DNA from: Prochlorococcus sp. AG-418-I20
Lineage (GTDB): Bacteria; Cyanobacteriota; Cyanobacteriia; PCC-6307; Cyanobiaceae
Assembly: GCA_003214175.1 (NCBI GenBank)
Contig: QCLZ01000003.1
Location: 120,546-184,545 of the forward strand
Reading direction: 5' to 3'
Length of the DNA: 64,000 nucleotides
Shown here: one piece after another, positions 22,925-30,893 of the stretch
Layout: each line of letters opens with the position of its first letter
Position numbering within the stretch: the first letter of the stretch is position 1
Made by a program: the position numbers and the translations under genes
The notes under the pieces: model-generated
What the model saw: the letters and a program-made list of their open reading frames with translations, nothing else
What the model was told of the DNA's origin: nothing
Databases searched by the model: none

Positions 22925-23641
22925 TTAAATCATAATAGATTGCATACTCTTTAGATCTACAAGATTACAATTTAATTCATCTTGATAATCCTGAACTGAA
23001 ATAAAATTATTTAAAAAACCTGAATATTTTGCATCTCCGCCTATGGTGCTTGAAAGTATATATTTTGGATTGAATTTTTCAATTAATTTAGGGATTACAT
23101 CAGCACCTTTTACAAAAGAACCTACTAGGGGTAATTCTAAATTTTTTGTAGGAGTAATGACTGCATCAAGACTTTGCTTATTTAAATTGTCATCAAGATA
23201 TCCATGGGGTTCTATATAAAACCCATTATCTTGTTCGTCTTTAACTATGTATCCGTTTTCTATTTGTGGTACTGGAGCCCCAGCAGTGGCTTCAAAACTT
23301 AAATCAAAATGATTTATCTTTTCAGTTGGCCTAAGTACTTTAATTGAACTAAAACCAATTTTTTTTAATATTTCAAAAGCACTTTTAGGGCAAATTATAG
23401 GAATATCCTTTCTGAACATTTCTAAAGTTGGAACATGACAGTGGTCAGATAATCCTTGGGTTAACAAAATAACATCTATTTTTTTATCTATTGAAATTTC
23501 TTCTTCTAATGATCCTTTAAAAAACCATTCACCTGGGGGAAATATTAAATCTCCTTTGAGCCAAGGATCAATAATTAAATTAGTTTTTTTAAATTTTATA
23601 AGCCAACCATTTGAACCAAGGTAGGTAGCTTCAAAAGACAT
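22925..23641 (-). CDS. Metallo-beta-lactamase-fold protein with degenerate metal site
   Basis: 238 residues with UlaG/YcbX-type organisation: YLGSNGWLIKF, LIIDPWLKGDL, then LLTQGLSDHCHVPTLEMF where enzymes have T-H-x-H-x-D-H. The first two histidines are replaced (Gln, Leu), while Asp and His of the D-H pair and a following Cys-His remain. Related plant and cyanobacterial proteins show a similar Q-x-L-x-D-H-C-H motif, so this is a family trait rather than a local mutation. The bound metal and substrate are unknown. Confidence 0.78.
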   Translation of the reverse strand: MSFEATYLGSNGWLIKFKKTNLIIDPWLKGDLIFPPGEWFFKGSLEEEISIDKKIDVILLTQGLSDHCHVPTLEMFRKDIPIICPKSAFEILKKIGFSSIKVLRPTEKINHFDLSFEATAGAPVPQIENGYIVKDEQDNGFYIEPHGYLDDNLNKQSLDAVITPTKNLELPLVGSFVKGADVIPKLIEKFNPKYILSSTIGGDAKYSGFLNNFISVQDYQDELNCNLVDLKSMQSIMI

Positions 23642-23710
23642 TATCGATAAAATGTTTTACTAGATAATAAAGTAATTTTTGCTTTATTGAGAGGTTTCTA
23701 ATTTAGTTTA

Positions 23711-24013
23711 TTAGTTTGCCTCATTTAAAATTTGAAATGACTTTCTTTTTAAAGAAAATATTAAAACTTGGTTATCTTCATAACTAATTTTAAAATCTTC
23801 TTTTTCTAAAATTTCTATAGGAATTAAAGCTAATCCACCTGTACCAGAAAATATGATTGGCATAGTGCTATTTTTCGTGCCATTCATTTTTTGTATGTCA
23901 ATAGCTTGAGAAACTATTTTTCTGGCTTTCTCAAATCCGTAATCTTCTATTAATTCAGACCATAAAAAGTTAACTGATTCATATTTCGAAAACTCAATTT
24001 TTAATGTTTTCAT
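23711..24013 (-). CDS. Hypothetical soluble protein
   Basis: 100 residues, alpha/beta, with IEFSKYESVNFLWSELIEDYG, a central GTGGLALIPIEIL and an acidic Asp/Glu segment before the end. No membrane or signal segment. The even composition and length support coding. Not recognised. Confidence 0.65.
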   Translation of the reverse strand: MKTLKIEFSKYESVNFLWSELIEDYGFEKARKIVSQAIDIQKMNGTKNSTMPIIFSGTGGLALIPIEILEKEDFKISYEDNQVLIFSLKRKSFQILNEAN

Positions 24014-24061
24014 TAATAAATATTAGATATATAGCTATTTATAGAAAAGAAAAATATAAAC

Positions 24062-24247
24062 TTAATTACTATTTTTAAACCTATCCATGACTAGTTGTAA
24101 CATATCTACTACATCTCCATCTGTTAAATTTAAATCCTTCTTTAAATCATTGCAAGTTAAATTCATTTCAAGTGCTGCTTCAGCCATATGATTAACTTTT
24201 TGGTTATCACCGCCCAATGAAATAAAGGGATTGAAGTTCTCTATCAT
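24062..24247 (-). CDS. Small soluble hypothetical protein
   Basis: 61 residues, acidic and helical (KVNHMAEAALEMNLTCNDLKK, LTDGDVVDMLQLVMDRFKN), one Cys. Resembles a small helical bundle. Adjacent genes on the same strand are more than 45 bp away. Not recognised. Confidence 0.6.
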   Translation of the reverse strand: MIENFNPFISLGGDNQKVNHMAEAALEMNLTCNDLKKDLNLTDGDVVDMLQLVMDRFKNSN

Positions 24248-24354
24248 TTAATACTTGTTGTTACCACCTAGTTCTAGCTAAGAAATAATTAATTATCATT
24301 TATTGATACAGAAGCTTATAAATATGTTATTTAATATTTAGAAAGTTTTTATTT

Positions 24355-24735
24355 TTAAACTAAGGATATTGATATACCTTTTGATATCAATGCGAATCTT
24401 CTGGCTCTGACTAGTAAAGGAAATATCAAATTTGTTCGTTTATTTGATTTAAACACTTTAGAAAGTAACAAAAGTAAACTACTTGAGGGATTATTTATCT
24501 GTTTGCAAATAGTATTAATAGCATCAGCCCCATGAAAGATATCTTTATCTTTCAGGAGAATTGCTCCTTTATCCAGGTCATAACCTTTCTCTAGGAGAGA
24601 TTGAATTAGAGTTAAATTTTTACGACCATCAAGAATTTTAATATTATTTATCTTGCTTTTGATCTCAAGTAGCTCAGCAAAATGATTGCAGAATGGGCAT
24701 TCTCCATCATAAATAAAGGTATAATTGGAAGTCAT
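24355..24735 (-). CDS. DCC-type thiol-disulfide oxidoreductase (DUF393)
   Basis: 126 residues. The opening FIYDGECPFCNHFAELL contains the D-G-x-C-x-x-C motif that defines the DCC/DUF393 family, a thioredoxin-fold group. LLKDKDIFHGADAINTI is the conserved second segment (G-x-x-A). Bacterial members are predicted thiol-disulfide oxidoreductases without known substrates. Confidence 0.85.
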   Translation of the reverse strand: MTSNYTFIYDGECPFCNHFAELLEIKSKINNIKILDGRKNLTLIQSLLEKGYDLDKGAILLKDKDIFHGADAINTICKQINNPSSSLLLLLSKVFKSNKRTNLIFPLLVRARRFALISKGISISLV

Positions 24736-24936
24736 TAGTAAGAAACAGTTTTGATGGTCTTAAAGTGCGCCAACAAAACAGTAATACCTCGATAATAAAA
24801 CAATTAATAAAAATTTTGTGGATTTTTTAAACGGATAGTTAAACGATTCTCATAATTACGAAGAAATGTCTCAATATAGGTATATTTTTCATAATAATCT
24901 GTATGCTAACACGAAGATATTTACGTTTTTAAAATC

Positions 24937-25074
24937 ATGAATTTATTAGCTTCTTTTGCAATAGGTGGTTTTGTTCCTTCTGCAGCCTACGTAGGAATTG
25001 GTTCTATGGTTCTTTTTGCCCTACTTTGGATTATTGTTGGACCAAACTATAGCAAATTAGACCCTGATCAATAA
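24937..25074 (+). CDS. Small thylakoid-type membrane peptide (45 aa)
   Basis: An ATG-to-TAA frame encoding MNLLASFAIGGFVPSAAYVG, one span and the end LLWIIVGPNYSKLDPDQ. The size, aromatic/Gly-rich helix and defined polar C-terminus resemble photosystem micro-subunits, but I cannot match it to a named Psb, Psa or Pet protein. It has its own strong terminator 25 bp downstream and a 200-bp upstream gap, so it forms a dedicated, probably well-expressed transcript. Confidence 0.72.
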   Translation: MNLLASFAIGGFVPSAAYVGIGSMVLFALLWIIVGPNYSKLDPDQ

Positions 25075-25098
25075 ATCATCATCTTTAAGATAGATTTT

Positions 25099-25125
25099 AA
25101 AAGACTCATTTGAGTCTTTTTTTTT
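25099..25125 (+). terminator. Strong intrinsic terminator after the 45-aa gene
   Basis: AAAAGACTCA (25099-25108) and TGAGTCTTTT (25111-25120) form a near-perfect hairpin with a tiny loop, followed by further T residues to 25125. This is among the best terminators in the window. Confidence 0.85.
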
Positions 25126-25179
25126 GCGTTTTTTAAAATTTATTTTTAGAATCAGACAATATTATATTCCGCTAAAGAA

Positions 25180-25449
25180 ATGTTGTTAAACCCTTTTTAT
25201 CCACTTACTTTTTTGAAAATCTCCTCTCTAAAAGCCACTATTCTTTTTTTATCAATTCTTTTAATCAAATCAAATTTGCTTAGATTAAAAGGGGGACTAA
25301 TAGGAGGTCTTTTTGCTTTGATACTAATATCAGGAATATTAGCCTCTAGTACCATAGCTTTAGGATCTTTAGTTTATGTCTACAGATTAAAGAAAAAATC
25401 TAATCCTGAAGATAATCTAATCCAGGATTTAGAAACAGTTAATGTTTAA
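25180..25449 (+). CDS. Hypothetical membrane protein
   Basis: 89 residues: two membrane segments (about 17-30 and 39-65, the latter GGLFALILISGILASSTIALGSLVYVY) and a polar tail (KSNPEDNLIQDLETVNV). No motif recognised. Starts at ATG 25180, 55 bp after the terminator of the previous gene, so it is a separate transcript. Confidence 0.65.
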   Translation: MLLNPFYPLTFLKISSLKATILFLSILLIKSNLLRLKGGLIGGLFALILISGILASSTIALGSLVYVYRLKKKSNPEDNLIQDLETVNV

Positions 25450-25483
25450 GACAATTTAGATATCTTTAATCTAATTCGGCTTA

Positions 25484-25600
25484 TTAGAATGGGGTTCCTG
25501 GGACAAAGTGTAATACTAAAAATCCAATGCCTGCAGCAAAAACTATGGATACCGCAATTATAAGAAGACCAGATGCCATTCCTCCTTCGTTAAATGCCAT
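25484..25600 (-). CDS. Micro membrane peptide (38 aa)
   Basis: An ATG-to-TAA frame: MAFNEGGMAS, one Gly/Ala-rich span (GLLIIAVSIVFAAGIGFLVL) and the short end HFVPGTPF. The Gly-rich helix and short defined tails resemble photosynthetic micro-subunits; the identity is unknown. GGAGG within codons 5-8 could serve a downstream start at Met8. Confidence 0.6.
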   Translation of the reverse strand: MAFNEGGMASGLLIIAVSIVFAAGIGFLVLHFVPGTPF

Positions 25601-25667
25601 TAAATTAGTGATTTTAAAGTAATCATAAATTATATTTTCTTTTAAGTAATAGTACTAATTACCTAAA

Positions 25668-25847
25668 TCATCCAAATTTACTATTTATAGTGAATAAAAG
25701 TAATAAAATAGAAGAAAATGAGATGATAAAACCAAATATTATCATTGGTTTAGATTTAACATTTTCATTTTTATTTAAAGTTTTCTTTGAAGAATTTAAA
25801 TTTCTATCTTTTTTTTTATAAAGAAGATTGGGAAATGGTTTAATCAC
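25668..25847 (-). CDS. Small basic membrane protein (59 aa, GTG start)
   Basis: A GTG-to-TGA frame of 59 codons: basic N-terminal half (LLYKKKDRNLNSSKKTLNKN) and a C-terminal span (MIIFGFIISFSSILLLLF). AAGGG lies about 12 bp before GTG. The layout (basic head, single span) recurs in this window. Not recognised. Confidence 0.5.
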   Translation of the reverse strand: MIKPFPNLLYKKKDRNLNSSKKTLNKNENVKSKPMIIFGFIISFSSILLLLFTINSKFG

Positions 25848-25868
25848 GCTAATGTTTCACCCTTAAGC

Positions 25869-26189
25869 TTAATTTCCTAAATTTTTAAATAAATCTTTAT
25901 GGTAATCAACAACATTTTGACAACTAATTACGGGTGTAAATTCCATATGAATACCAAATTTAGCCCTCCATGGGGCAAAATGCTCAAATATTTCTTTGTC
26001 ACTATATGCCTTACATAAACATACTACTCTTCCTTCTCCAGGAGCATGAACTCTAAATAACATCTCAAATTTGTCTGATTTATCTGACTTTGACATTTCA
26101 CCGTTTTCCCAAGCTTCGACAAACAGTTGATAAGCTTTTATTTGATTGTCAATGTCTGGAAATTGGCAGTCCGCAAGAAATAATTGCAT
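25869..26189 (-). CDS. DUF3303 family protein
   Basis: 106 residues matching the DUF3303 layout: MQLFLADCQFPD start, helix NQIKAYQLFVEAWENGEM, FRVHAPGEGRVVCLCKAYSDKEIFEHFAPWRAKFGIHMEFTPV. The R-V-H-x-x-G-E-G-R and W-R-x-x-F-G motifs are family-like. Unknown function; dimeric ferredoxin-like fold predicted. Confidence 0.72.
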   Translation of the reverse strand: MQLFLADCQFPDIDNQIKAYQLFVEAWENGEMSKSDKSDKFEMLFRVHAPGEGRVVCLCKAYSDKEIFEHFAPWRAKFGIHMEFTPVISCQNVVDYHKDLFKNLGN

Positions 26190-26279
26190 TAGAGTTTTCT
26201 TTGAGTTATTTAATTATCCTTTAAAAACTTCTTTATTTATCGTAGTGTTTGAATTTGCAGATCAGATAAATAATATTTT

Positions 26280-26432
26280 TTAAATAAAGTGAGAAGAGAG
26301 AGTGTCTAGAAATTTCCCAATATCCCTTTTATATAGACTATCAGTGTTTTTTAACGAGAAAAATTCATTATTGTTTATTTCTTTTTTTTTATTATCAGAA
26401 TTAAAATTTTCATTTAGAAAAATATTTCTCAT
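26280..26432 (-). CDS. Small polar hypothetical protein (50 aa)
   Basis: An ATG-to-TAA frame rich in Asn, Lys and Phe (MRNIFLNENFNSDNKKKEIN ... RDIGKFLDTLSSHFI), no membrane segment. The last third has an amphipathic helix. Composition is close to AT-rich noise, so coding is only probable. It fills part of the 360-bp space between 26189 and 26550; the rest of that space shows nothing else. Confidence 0.4.
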   Translation of the reverse strand: MRNIFLNENFNSDNKKKEINNNEFFSLKNTDSLYKRDIGKFLDTLSSHFI

Positions 26433-26549
26433 AAACTTTTAATGCCTTATTAAAAATTTAAACAAATTTAAGCGAAAGGCAAATTTCTTTACGTTCTGTA
26501 TTTATTAGTGATATGTCAAACCAGATTTGAAAATAATTAATTTTTTAAT

Positions 26550-26873
26550 TTATGTATTTATAAACTTTCCTAAAATATATAAAAATGCATTTGTTAAAGA
26601 AAGAATTACTGTTGAGATAGATGCAATAATGGGTAATAAATTAAACCATAACTGTGAGGTTGACATTGATGAGTCTATATTAAGAATATGATTTTTTCTC
26701 TTAATTCTTATTTGCAGCCAGAATATAGATAGTGGATAAACAATTCTTGAAAAAGTAATTAAAAAAGGATATAAAACACCATTATTTGAATAAAGTATAA
26801 ATCCTGAATAAAAATATAAAACCCATATTATTATTCTTTGAATTATTTTTGATCTTGTTCGTTTCCTGAACAT
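26550..26873 (-). CDS. Hypothetical membrane protein, coupled to GNAT
   Basis: 107 residues with three membrane segments (about 14-30, 35-50, 78-103) and a basic N-terminus (FRKRTRSKIIQR). Its ATG overlaps the stop codon of the GNAT gene (shared A at 26873), implying translational coupling. The family is not recognised. Confidence 0.6.
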   Translation of the reverse strand: MFRKRTRSKIIQRIIIWVLYFYSGFILYSNNGVLYPFLITFSRIVYPLSIFWLQIRIKRKNHILNIDSSMSTSQLWFNLLPIIASISTVILSLTNAFLYILGKFINT

Positions 26874-27358
26874 TACTTTAGTTGTTTATTATTTATTATT
26901 TTAAACATTCTATATCTTTCAAAAAAATAATTATTTATATTTACCGTTTCTTTACGAATTATTTTCCATTTATGTTTAATAAATAATTTATAACTTATCA
27001 AACTCGCCTCAGTTGATAGATAAGATAAACCTTCTTTCTTAGCCTGTTCTTCTATTTTATGGAGTAATTTGGTTCCACACCCTTTTCTCTGGAATTTAGT
27101 TTTACAGTAGAATAAAGAAATTCTATTTTTGGGATATCTTGTGGCAAAAGCAATAATTATTCCTTTTTCAATTAGAACCCATCCTTTCCCTTCAGTTATT
27201 GACTTATCAAAATTTGGATTATTCCAAGCCTGACTTGACCAAGCCCTTTTTTGTCCATGACTATATGTTTTTTCATCTAATGATTGAATTGAATCAAAAT
27301 AAACCTTCTTTAATTCGAGTTGATCTTTTGTTGTTATTTGTCTTAAATTCATAAACAA
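26873..27358 (-). CDS. GNAT family N-acetyltransferase
   Basis: 161 residues. The acetyl-CoA binding motif A is FQRKGCGTKLLHKIEEQAKKEG (about 103-124, Q/R-x-x-G-x-G/A pattern) preceded by the strand RISLFYCKTK, and followed by LSTEASLISYKLFIKHKW, typical of small-molecule GNATs. The acceptor is unknown. The membrane protein downstream is coupled. Start at MFMNLRQI; Met3 is an alternative. Confidence 0.82.
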   Translation of the reverse strand: MFMNLRQITTKDQLELKKVYFDSIQSLDEKTYSHGQKRAWSSQAWNNPNFDKSITEGKGWVLIEKGIIIAFATRYPKNRISLFYCKTKFQRKGCGTKLLHKIEEQAKKEGLSYLSTEASLISYKLFIKHKWKIIRKETVNINNYFFERYRMFKIINNKQLK

Positions 27359-27372
27359 ATCACTTCTTTTCT

Positions 27373-28059
27373 ATGAATAATAAAAATATAGTGGCAATTG
27401 GCGGAGGAGGTTTTGGACGTTCTCTCGGATCTCTTGAAATTGAAAAATATATAATTTCTTTAGTTAATAAAAAGAGACCAAGAATTTGCTTCATTCCTAC
27501 AGCATCTGGCGATAATAGCCTTTATAAACTAAATTTTTATAGAGCATTTTCTAAGTTGGATTGTATAACAAGTCATATTGATTTTTTTTCAAGAACAGAA
27601 AACCTAGATGAAAAAGTTCTAACTCAAGATATTATTTATGTTGGCGGAGGTAATACAAAAAGTATGTTAGGAGTTTGGAAAGAATGGAATTTAGAAAATA
27701 TTTTACTAAATGCTTATGAAAAAGGAATTGTAATGAGTGGAGTAAGTGCTGGAGCTATTTGTTGGTTTGATAAGGGTATAACTGATTCCTTTGCCAAAGA
27801 ATTGTCTATTATTGATTGCTTAGGAATAATTAAGGATATTGCTTGCCCGCATTTCGATGAAGAGAAAGAGAGAGAACCTTATGTAAATGATCTTATAAAT
27901 AAGGAAATTATTAAGGAGTGTATTTGTATTGAAGGAGGTTGTGCTTTGCACATCAAAAATGATTTTGAATATTATTCAGTGGATTTTGAAAATGGTAAAA
28001 GGTGTTTTAGAGTTTTTAAAGAAAATAATAAATTAAAAAAAGAAATATTACTAAATTGA
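27373..28059 (+). CDS. Peptidase E-like serine peptidase (S51)
   Basis: 228 residues. GGGGFGRSLGSLE starts the fold, CFIPTASGD follows, YVGGGNTKSML precedes the nucleophile motif GVSAGAICW with Ser125, and CPHFDEEKEREPYVNDLI carries the catalytic His region. S51 peptidases cleave Asp-X dipeptides (PepE) or process cyanophycin (cyanophycinase); the size and motifs here fit the PepE branch. Divergent from the GNAT gene with 14 bp between them. Confidence 0.85.
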   Translation: MNNKNIVAIGGGGFGRSLGSLEIEKYIISLVNKKRPRICFIPTASGDNSLYKLNFYRAFSKLDCITSHIDFFSRTENLDEKVLTQDIIYVGGGNTKSMLGVWKEWNLENILLNAYEKGIVMSGVSAGAICWFDKGITDSFAKELSIIDCLGIIKDIACPHFDEEKEREPYVNDLINKEIIKECICIEGGCALHIKNDFEYYSVDFENGKRCFRVFKENNKLKKEILLN

Positions 28060-28078
28060 AAATATATCTAAAGATATT

Positions 28079-28483
28079 TTAGATTTCTTCATTTTTTGAA
28101 ATAGAAGTAAATTCAACACCCTTGTACTTTACAAATGAAGCAGTCCACACTTCTTTGGAAAGATTACCTAGGTATTTTAGGAATTGTTGTGTATCTCCGT
28201 CTCTTATCCATTCAGATTTAATAAAGGGAAGTTCTTTCTGCATCCTTTTAGGATGCATGTGAACCAAGAGTAACCCTTTATCTTCTGAAGCTCTTTTTAA
28301 TGCACCTTCATCACTCCTTTGAAAAACTCTTAGTAGAAGATTTAAAATAACCTCTTCTCCAAGTTTATTAAAAATTTCTTTATCATCTAAACTATCTTTA
28401 ATTTCTTTGCCTCCTAGAGGCATCGCTCTTACTAAGTTTTGCTCTATTAAAGCTATTGCAATTAGGTAATCTTGGCTAGCCAT
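28079..28483 (-). CDS. Hypothetical soluble protein
   Basis: 134 residues, mostly helical (MASQDYLIAIALIEQNLVRA ... EEVILNLLLRVFQRSDEG) with a HMHPKRMQKELPF segment and a final strand YKGVEFTSISK. Convergent with pepE (20 bp). No motif recognised. Even composition makes it a confident gene. Confidence 0.72.
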   Translation of the reverse strand: MASQDYLIAIALIEQNLVRAMPLGGKEIKDSLDDKEIFNKLGEEVILNLLLRVFQRSDEGALKRASEDKGLLLVHMHPKRMQKELPFIKSEWIRDGDTQQFLKYLGNLSKEVWTASFVKYKGVEFTSISKNEEI

Positions 28484-28643
28484 CTTCTTAATTAATACTT
28501 TTCGATATTCTAACCTCTAGAGTTCATGAAAAACATTTATATATTCATGATCTTCTAAATGTCTAAGCAATTAATTAAGGATATTCTTTTTAACTTGAAG
28601 CTTTAATTTATGTTTATATTATTAATCTTATTAGATTTTTAAT

Positions 28644-28877
28644 ATGAGATCATTTTTGTTTCTGTTTTTTGGCTTTTTTGCAGGTCTTTATTTATCATGG
28701 CCAGGATTAGTAATCTCAAAGAATTGGCAATGTTTCAACGATATTATTACAAAATCAGCGGAAGATAAAATTTCTTTAAAAGCAGTGATGGAGGTTTCGC
28801 CAAATTATCTACTCAAGAGAAAGAATAAAAATATTATCTCAAAAATAAGAATCGTAGCTGATGCGTGTTTTCGCTAA
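28644..28877 (+). CDS. Small exported or membrane-anchored protein
   Basis: 77 residues: hydrophobic N-terminus 4-25 (FLFLFFGFFAGLYLSWPGLVI) then Cys-containing polar domain (NWQCFNDIITKSAEDK) and a basic end with a second Cys (VADACFR). It may be a signal peptide or an anchor. It lies 31 bp before the MTHFR-like gene on the same strand. Confidence 0.6.
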   Translation: MRSFLFLFFGFFAGLYLSWPGLVISKNWQCFNDIITKSAEDKISLKAVMEVSPNYLLKRKNKNIISKIRIVADACFR

Positions 28878-28908
28878 AATACTAGTTATAAATTACTTGT
28901 CCTAAATT

Positions 28909-29706
28909 ATGATTAATAATTTAAGATTTGAATTGTCTTTTAAAAATATTTCTCAATTAGAAAATAAACTGAATTTCTGCAAATTTAATGGAATAAAAAA
29001 TATCAATATTCCATGCAAAGGTTTTATTAAGAAAGATTTATTTAAAGCAACAATTAACTACATATCAAATAATTTTCAGGAATTTAATGTAACTTATCAT
29101 TATAGTCTTTATCATCAATATTCCAAAAATAGAATAAATTCATATCAGGATTTCTTAGAGTTTATTAAAAATTCAAATTGTAATAGAAGTTATGAAGTGC
29201 TTCTTATTTCGGGATCAAACAAGAAAAAGAATTTTGATGTAATAAATGTTTTGAATCACATAAAAAATCAAAAAAATTTGAATATCAAATTAGGTATTGC
29301 TCATAATCCATACTTGGAAAAATACTATAAAATAACTTCGGAAAGAGAAAGGTTAGAAAAAAAAATTGCTTCAGGATTAATTGATTCTATTTGGTTTCAA
29401 TATGGAACAGATATTAAAGTTCTAAATGATGAAGTGACTTATCTGAAGAAAATTGGAAAATATGAAAAATTAAATTTATTTGGTAGTTTATTAATCCCTT
29501 CAAAACAGTTTTTAGCTAGGTTTAAATTCCGTCCCTGGAAAGGTGTTTACATATCAGAAAAATATTTATATTCATTAGATGATTTTTATTCTTTTACTAG
29601 AGATTTAGTTTTTTTTTATAAAAATAACAATATTACTCCAGTTATTGAGACAGATTTTTCATCATCAGAAAAACTGGATCTAATTTATAATTTTTTTAGA
29701 AATTGA
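28909..29706 (+). CDS. Divergent methylenetetrahydrofolate reductase-like TIM-barrel protein
   Basis: 265 residues, an alpha/beta barrel pattern. NVTYHYSLYHQYSKN and VLLISGSNKKKNFDVINVLNHI resemble the early strands of MetF (T-H-x-x-x-x and L-x-x-R-G-D positions), LGIAHNPYLEKYYKITSERERLEKKIASGLIDSIWFQYG resembles the A-x-x-P ... L-x-x-K-x-x-A-G-A-D-F-x-x-T-Q motif, and LFGSLLIPSKQFLARF the P-I/V-x-G-I-x-P strand. The canonical catalytic residues are only partly kept, so true MTHFR activity is uncertain. The following FAD-binding oxidoreductase frame overlaps its stop if a TTG start is used, suggesting a joint function. Confidence 0.6.
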   Translation: MINNLRFELSFKNISQLENKLNFCKFNGIKNINIPCKGFIKKDLFKATINYISNNFQEFNVTYHYSLYHQYSKNRINSYQDFLEFIKNSNCNRSYEVLLISGSNKKKNFDVINVLNHIKNQKNLNIKLGIAHNPYLEKYYKITSERERLEKKIASGLIDSIWFQYGTDIKVLNDEVTYLKKIGKYEKLNLFGSLLIPSKQFLARFKFRPWKGVYISEKYLYSLDDFYSFTRDLVFFYKNNNITPVIETDFSSSEKLDLIYNFFRN

Positions 29707-29732
29707 AAGGTAAACAATATCATTTTGAACTT

Positions 29733-30893
29733 ATGAAAAGTAAAATCACCTATGATTTGCTAATTATTGGTGGAGGTATATCTGCATGTGTTTTTGCTTC
29801 AAAATATCTTCAAAGTAACTCTAGAAAAAAAATTGCATTAATTGAGGCTGGGAGAGGACTTGGAGGGAGATCAAGTACAAGAATAAGCAAAAGATTTGAA
29901 GGCTGGGAACTAAATCATGGTGCTCCAAATTTTAATATATCCAATAGTAAAAATAACCTTCAATTAAATAGTTATATTGATGAACTTTTGGAAAAAAAAT
30001 TTATTAAAATTGATGATTCAGATTTGGTTTTTCTTGATGAGAAATTAAATATGGAAAGTATTGAAAATTCAGATTTTTTTTGCGGTAATCGTTATCTTTC
30101 TTTAAACACTATGAGGCAATTATCTGAAAACATAATAGGATTCAATAAAATAAAGGATAAAATTGATTTTTATTTTGAAACTCTAATAGTCGATTTGAAA
30201 TTTAATAATAATCAATGGATAATATCATCTCAAAATGGAGATGAATTTAAATCTAAATATCTTATTTCTACCTCTAATTTGTTATTGCATAAAAGATCAT
30301 TGGAAATATTAAACATAAATCAAATTCCATTAAGAAAAGCTATTCCACTAAATAATGATAAAAGTATTGATTTGATTTTAAAATTTCTGGAAAAACAATA
30401 TTTTATCCCTAGGCTTACTTTTTTAATTTATACAAATAAAAATTATACTTATAAAGATTTTTATTCAAAGCAATATAGATATTTTTATTTAAAAAGAAAT
30501 CTAGAAAATAAATATAGATTTGAAAGAATAATATTTCAACAGCAAAATAAAAAAATAGGTATTGTAGTGCATACAAAAAATACAGATTTAATTAATTCTT
30601 ATAGCAAGGCAAAAGATGAAAATATCTTTATAAAAAACATATCCGCAAAATTTAATCAACTTTTTGATGGAAATACTTCAGTAAATCTATTAAGTGGTGA
30701 TGAGAAAATTTCTATTATGAAATGGAGGGCTTCTCAGCCTTCTGGATGTGCAGTCCCATTATCTCTACAATTTAATAGAAAATATAGAATTGGGTTCTGT
30801 GGAGATTGGTTTGAAGGGAGAGGATTCGGAAGAATTGAAGGTTCAATTATGAGTTCATTAAAATTAGTTAGTAAATTCAAGAATTTAAATTAA
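29733..30893 (+). CDS. FAD-dependent oxidoreductase (renalase/amine-oxidase-like)
   Basis: 386 residues from the ATG at 29733; an in-frame TTG at 29703, which overlaps the previous stop, would add ten residues. YDLLIIGGGISACVFASKYL is the FAD-binding Rossmann motif, IALIEAGRGLGGRSSTR the second FAD strand, and GFCGDWFEGRGFGRIEGSI the C-terminal G-D FAD motif near a G-R-x-E-G end as in renalase-like enzymes. The central part is very Asn/Lys/Tyr-rich. The substrate is unknown. It directly follows the MTHFR-like gene, and the kinase gene is convergent with a 17-bp overlap. Confidence 0.8.
   Translation: MKSKITYDLLIIGGGISACVFASKYLQSNSRKKIALIEAGRGLGGRSSTRISKRFEGWELNHGAPNFNISNSKNNLQLNSYIDELLEKKFIKIDDSDLVFLDEKLNMESIENSDFFCGNRYLSLNTMRQLSENIIGFNKIKDKIDFYFETLIVDLKFNNNQWIISSQNGDEFKSKYLISTSNLLLHKRSLEILNINQIPLRKAIPLNNDKSIDLILKFLEKQYFIPRLTFLIYTNKNYTYKDFYSKQYRYFYLKRNLENKYRFERIIFQQQNKKIGIVVHTKNTDLINSYSKAKDENIFIKNISAKFNQLFDGNTSVNLLSGDEKISIMKWRASQPSGCAVPLSLQFNRKYRIGFCGDWFEGRGFGRIEGSIMSSLKLVSKFKNLN

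Noticed and set aside
24290..24312. AATTATCATTTATTGATA resembling a Fur/Zur half-site pair
   Set aside because: Arms do not form a 7-1-7 inverted repeat; several mismatches.
26200..26549. Possible promoter or operator elements in the gap around the 50-residue frame
   Set aside because: Only generic AT-rich boxes; no palindrome or conserved motif could be supported.
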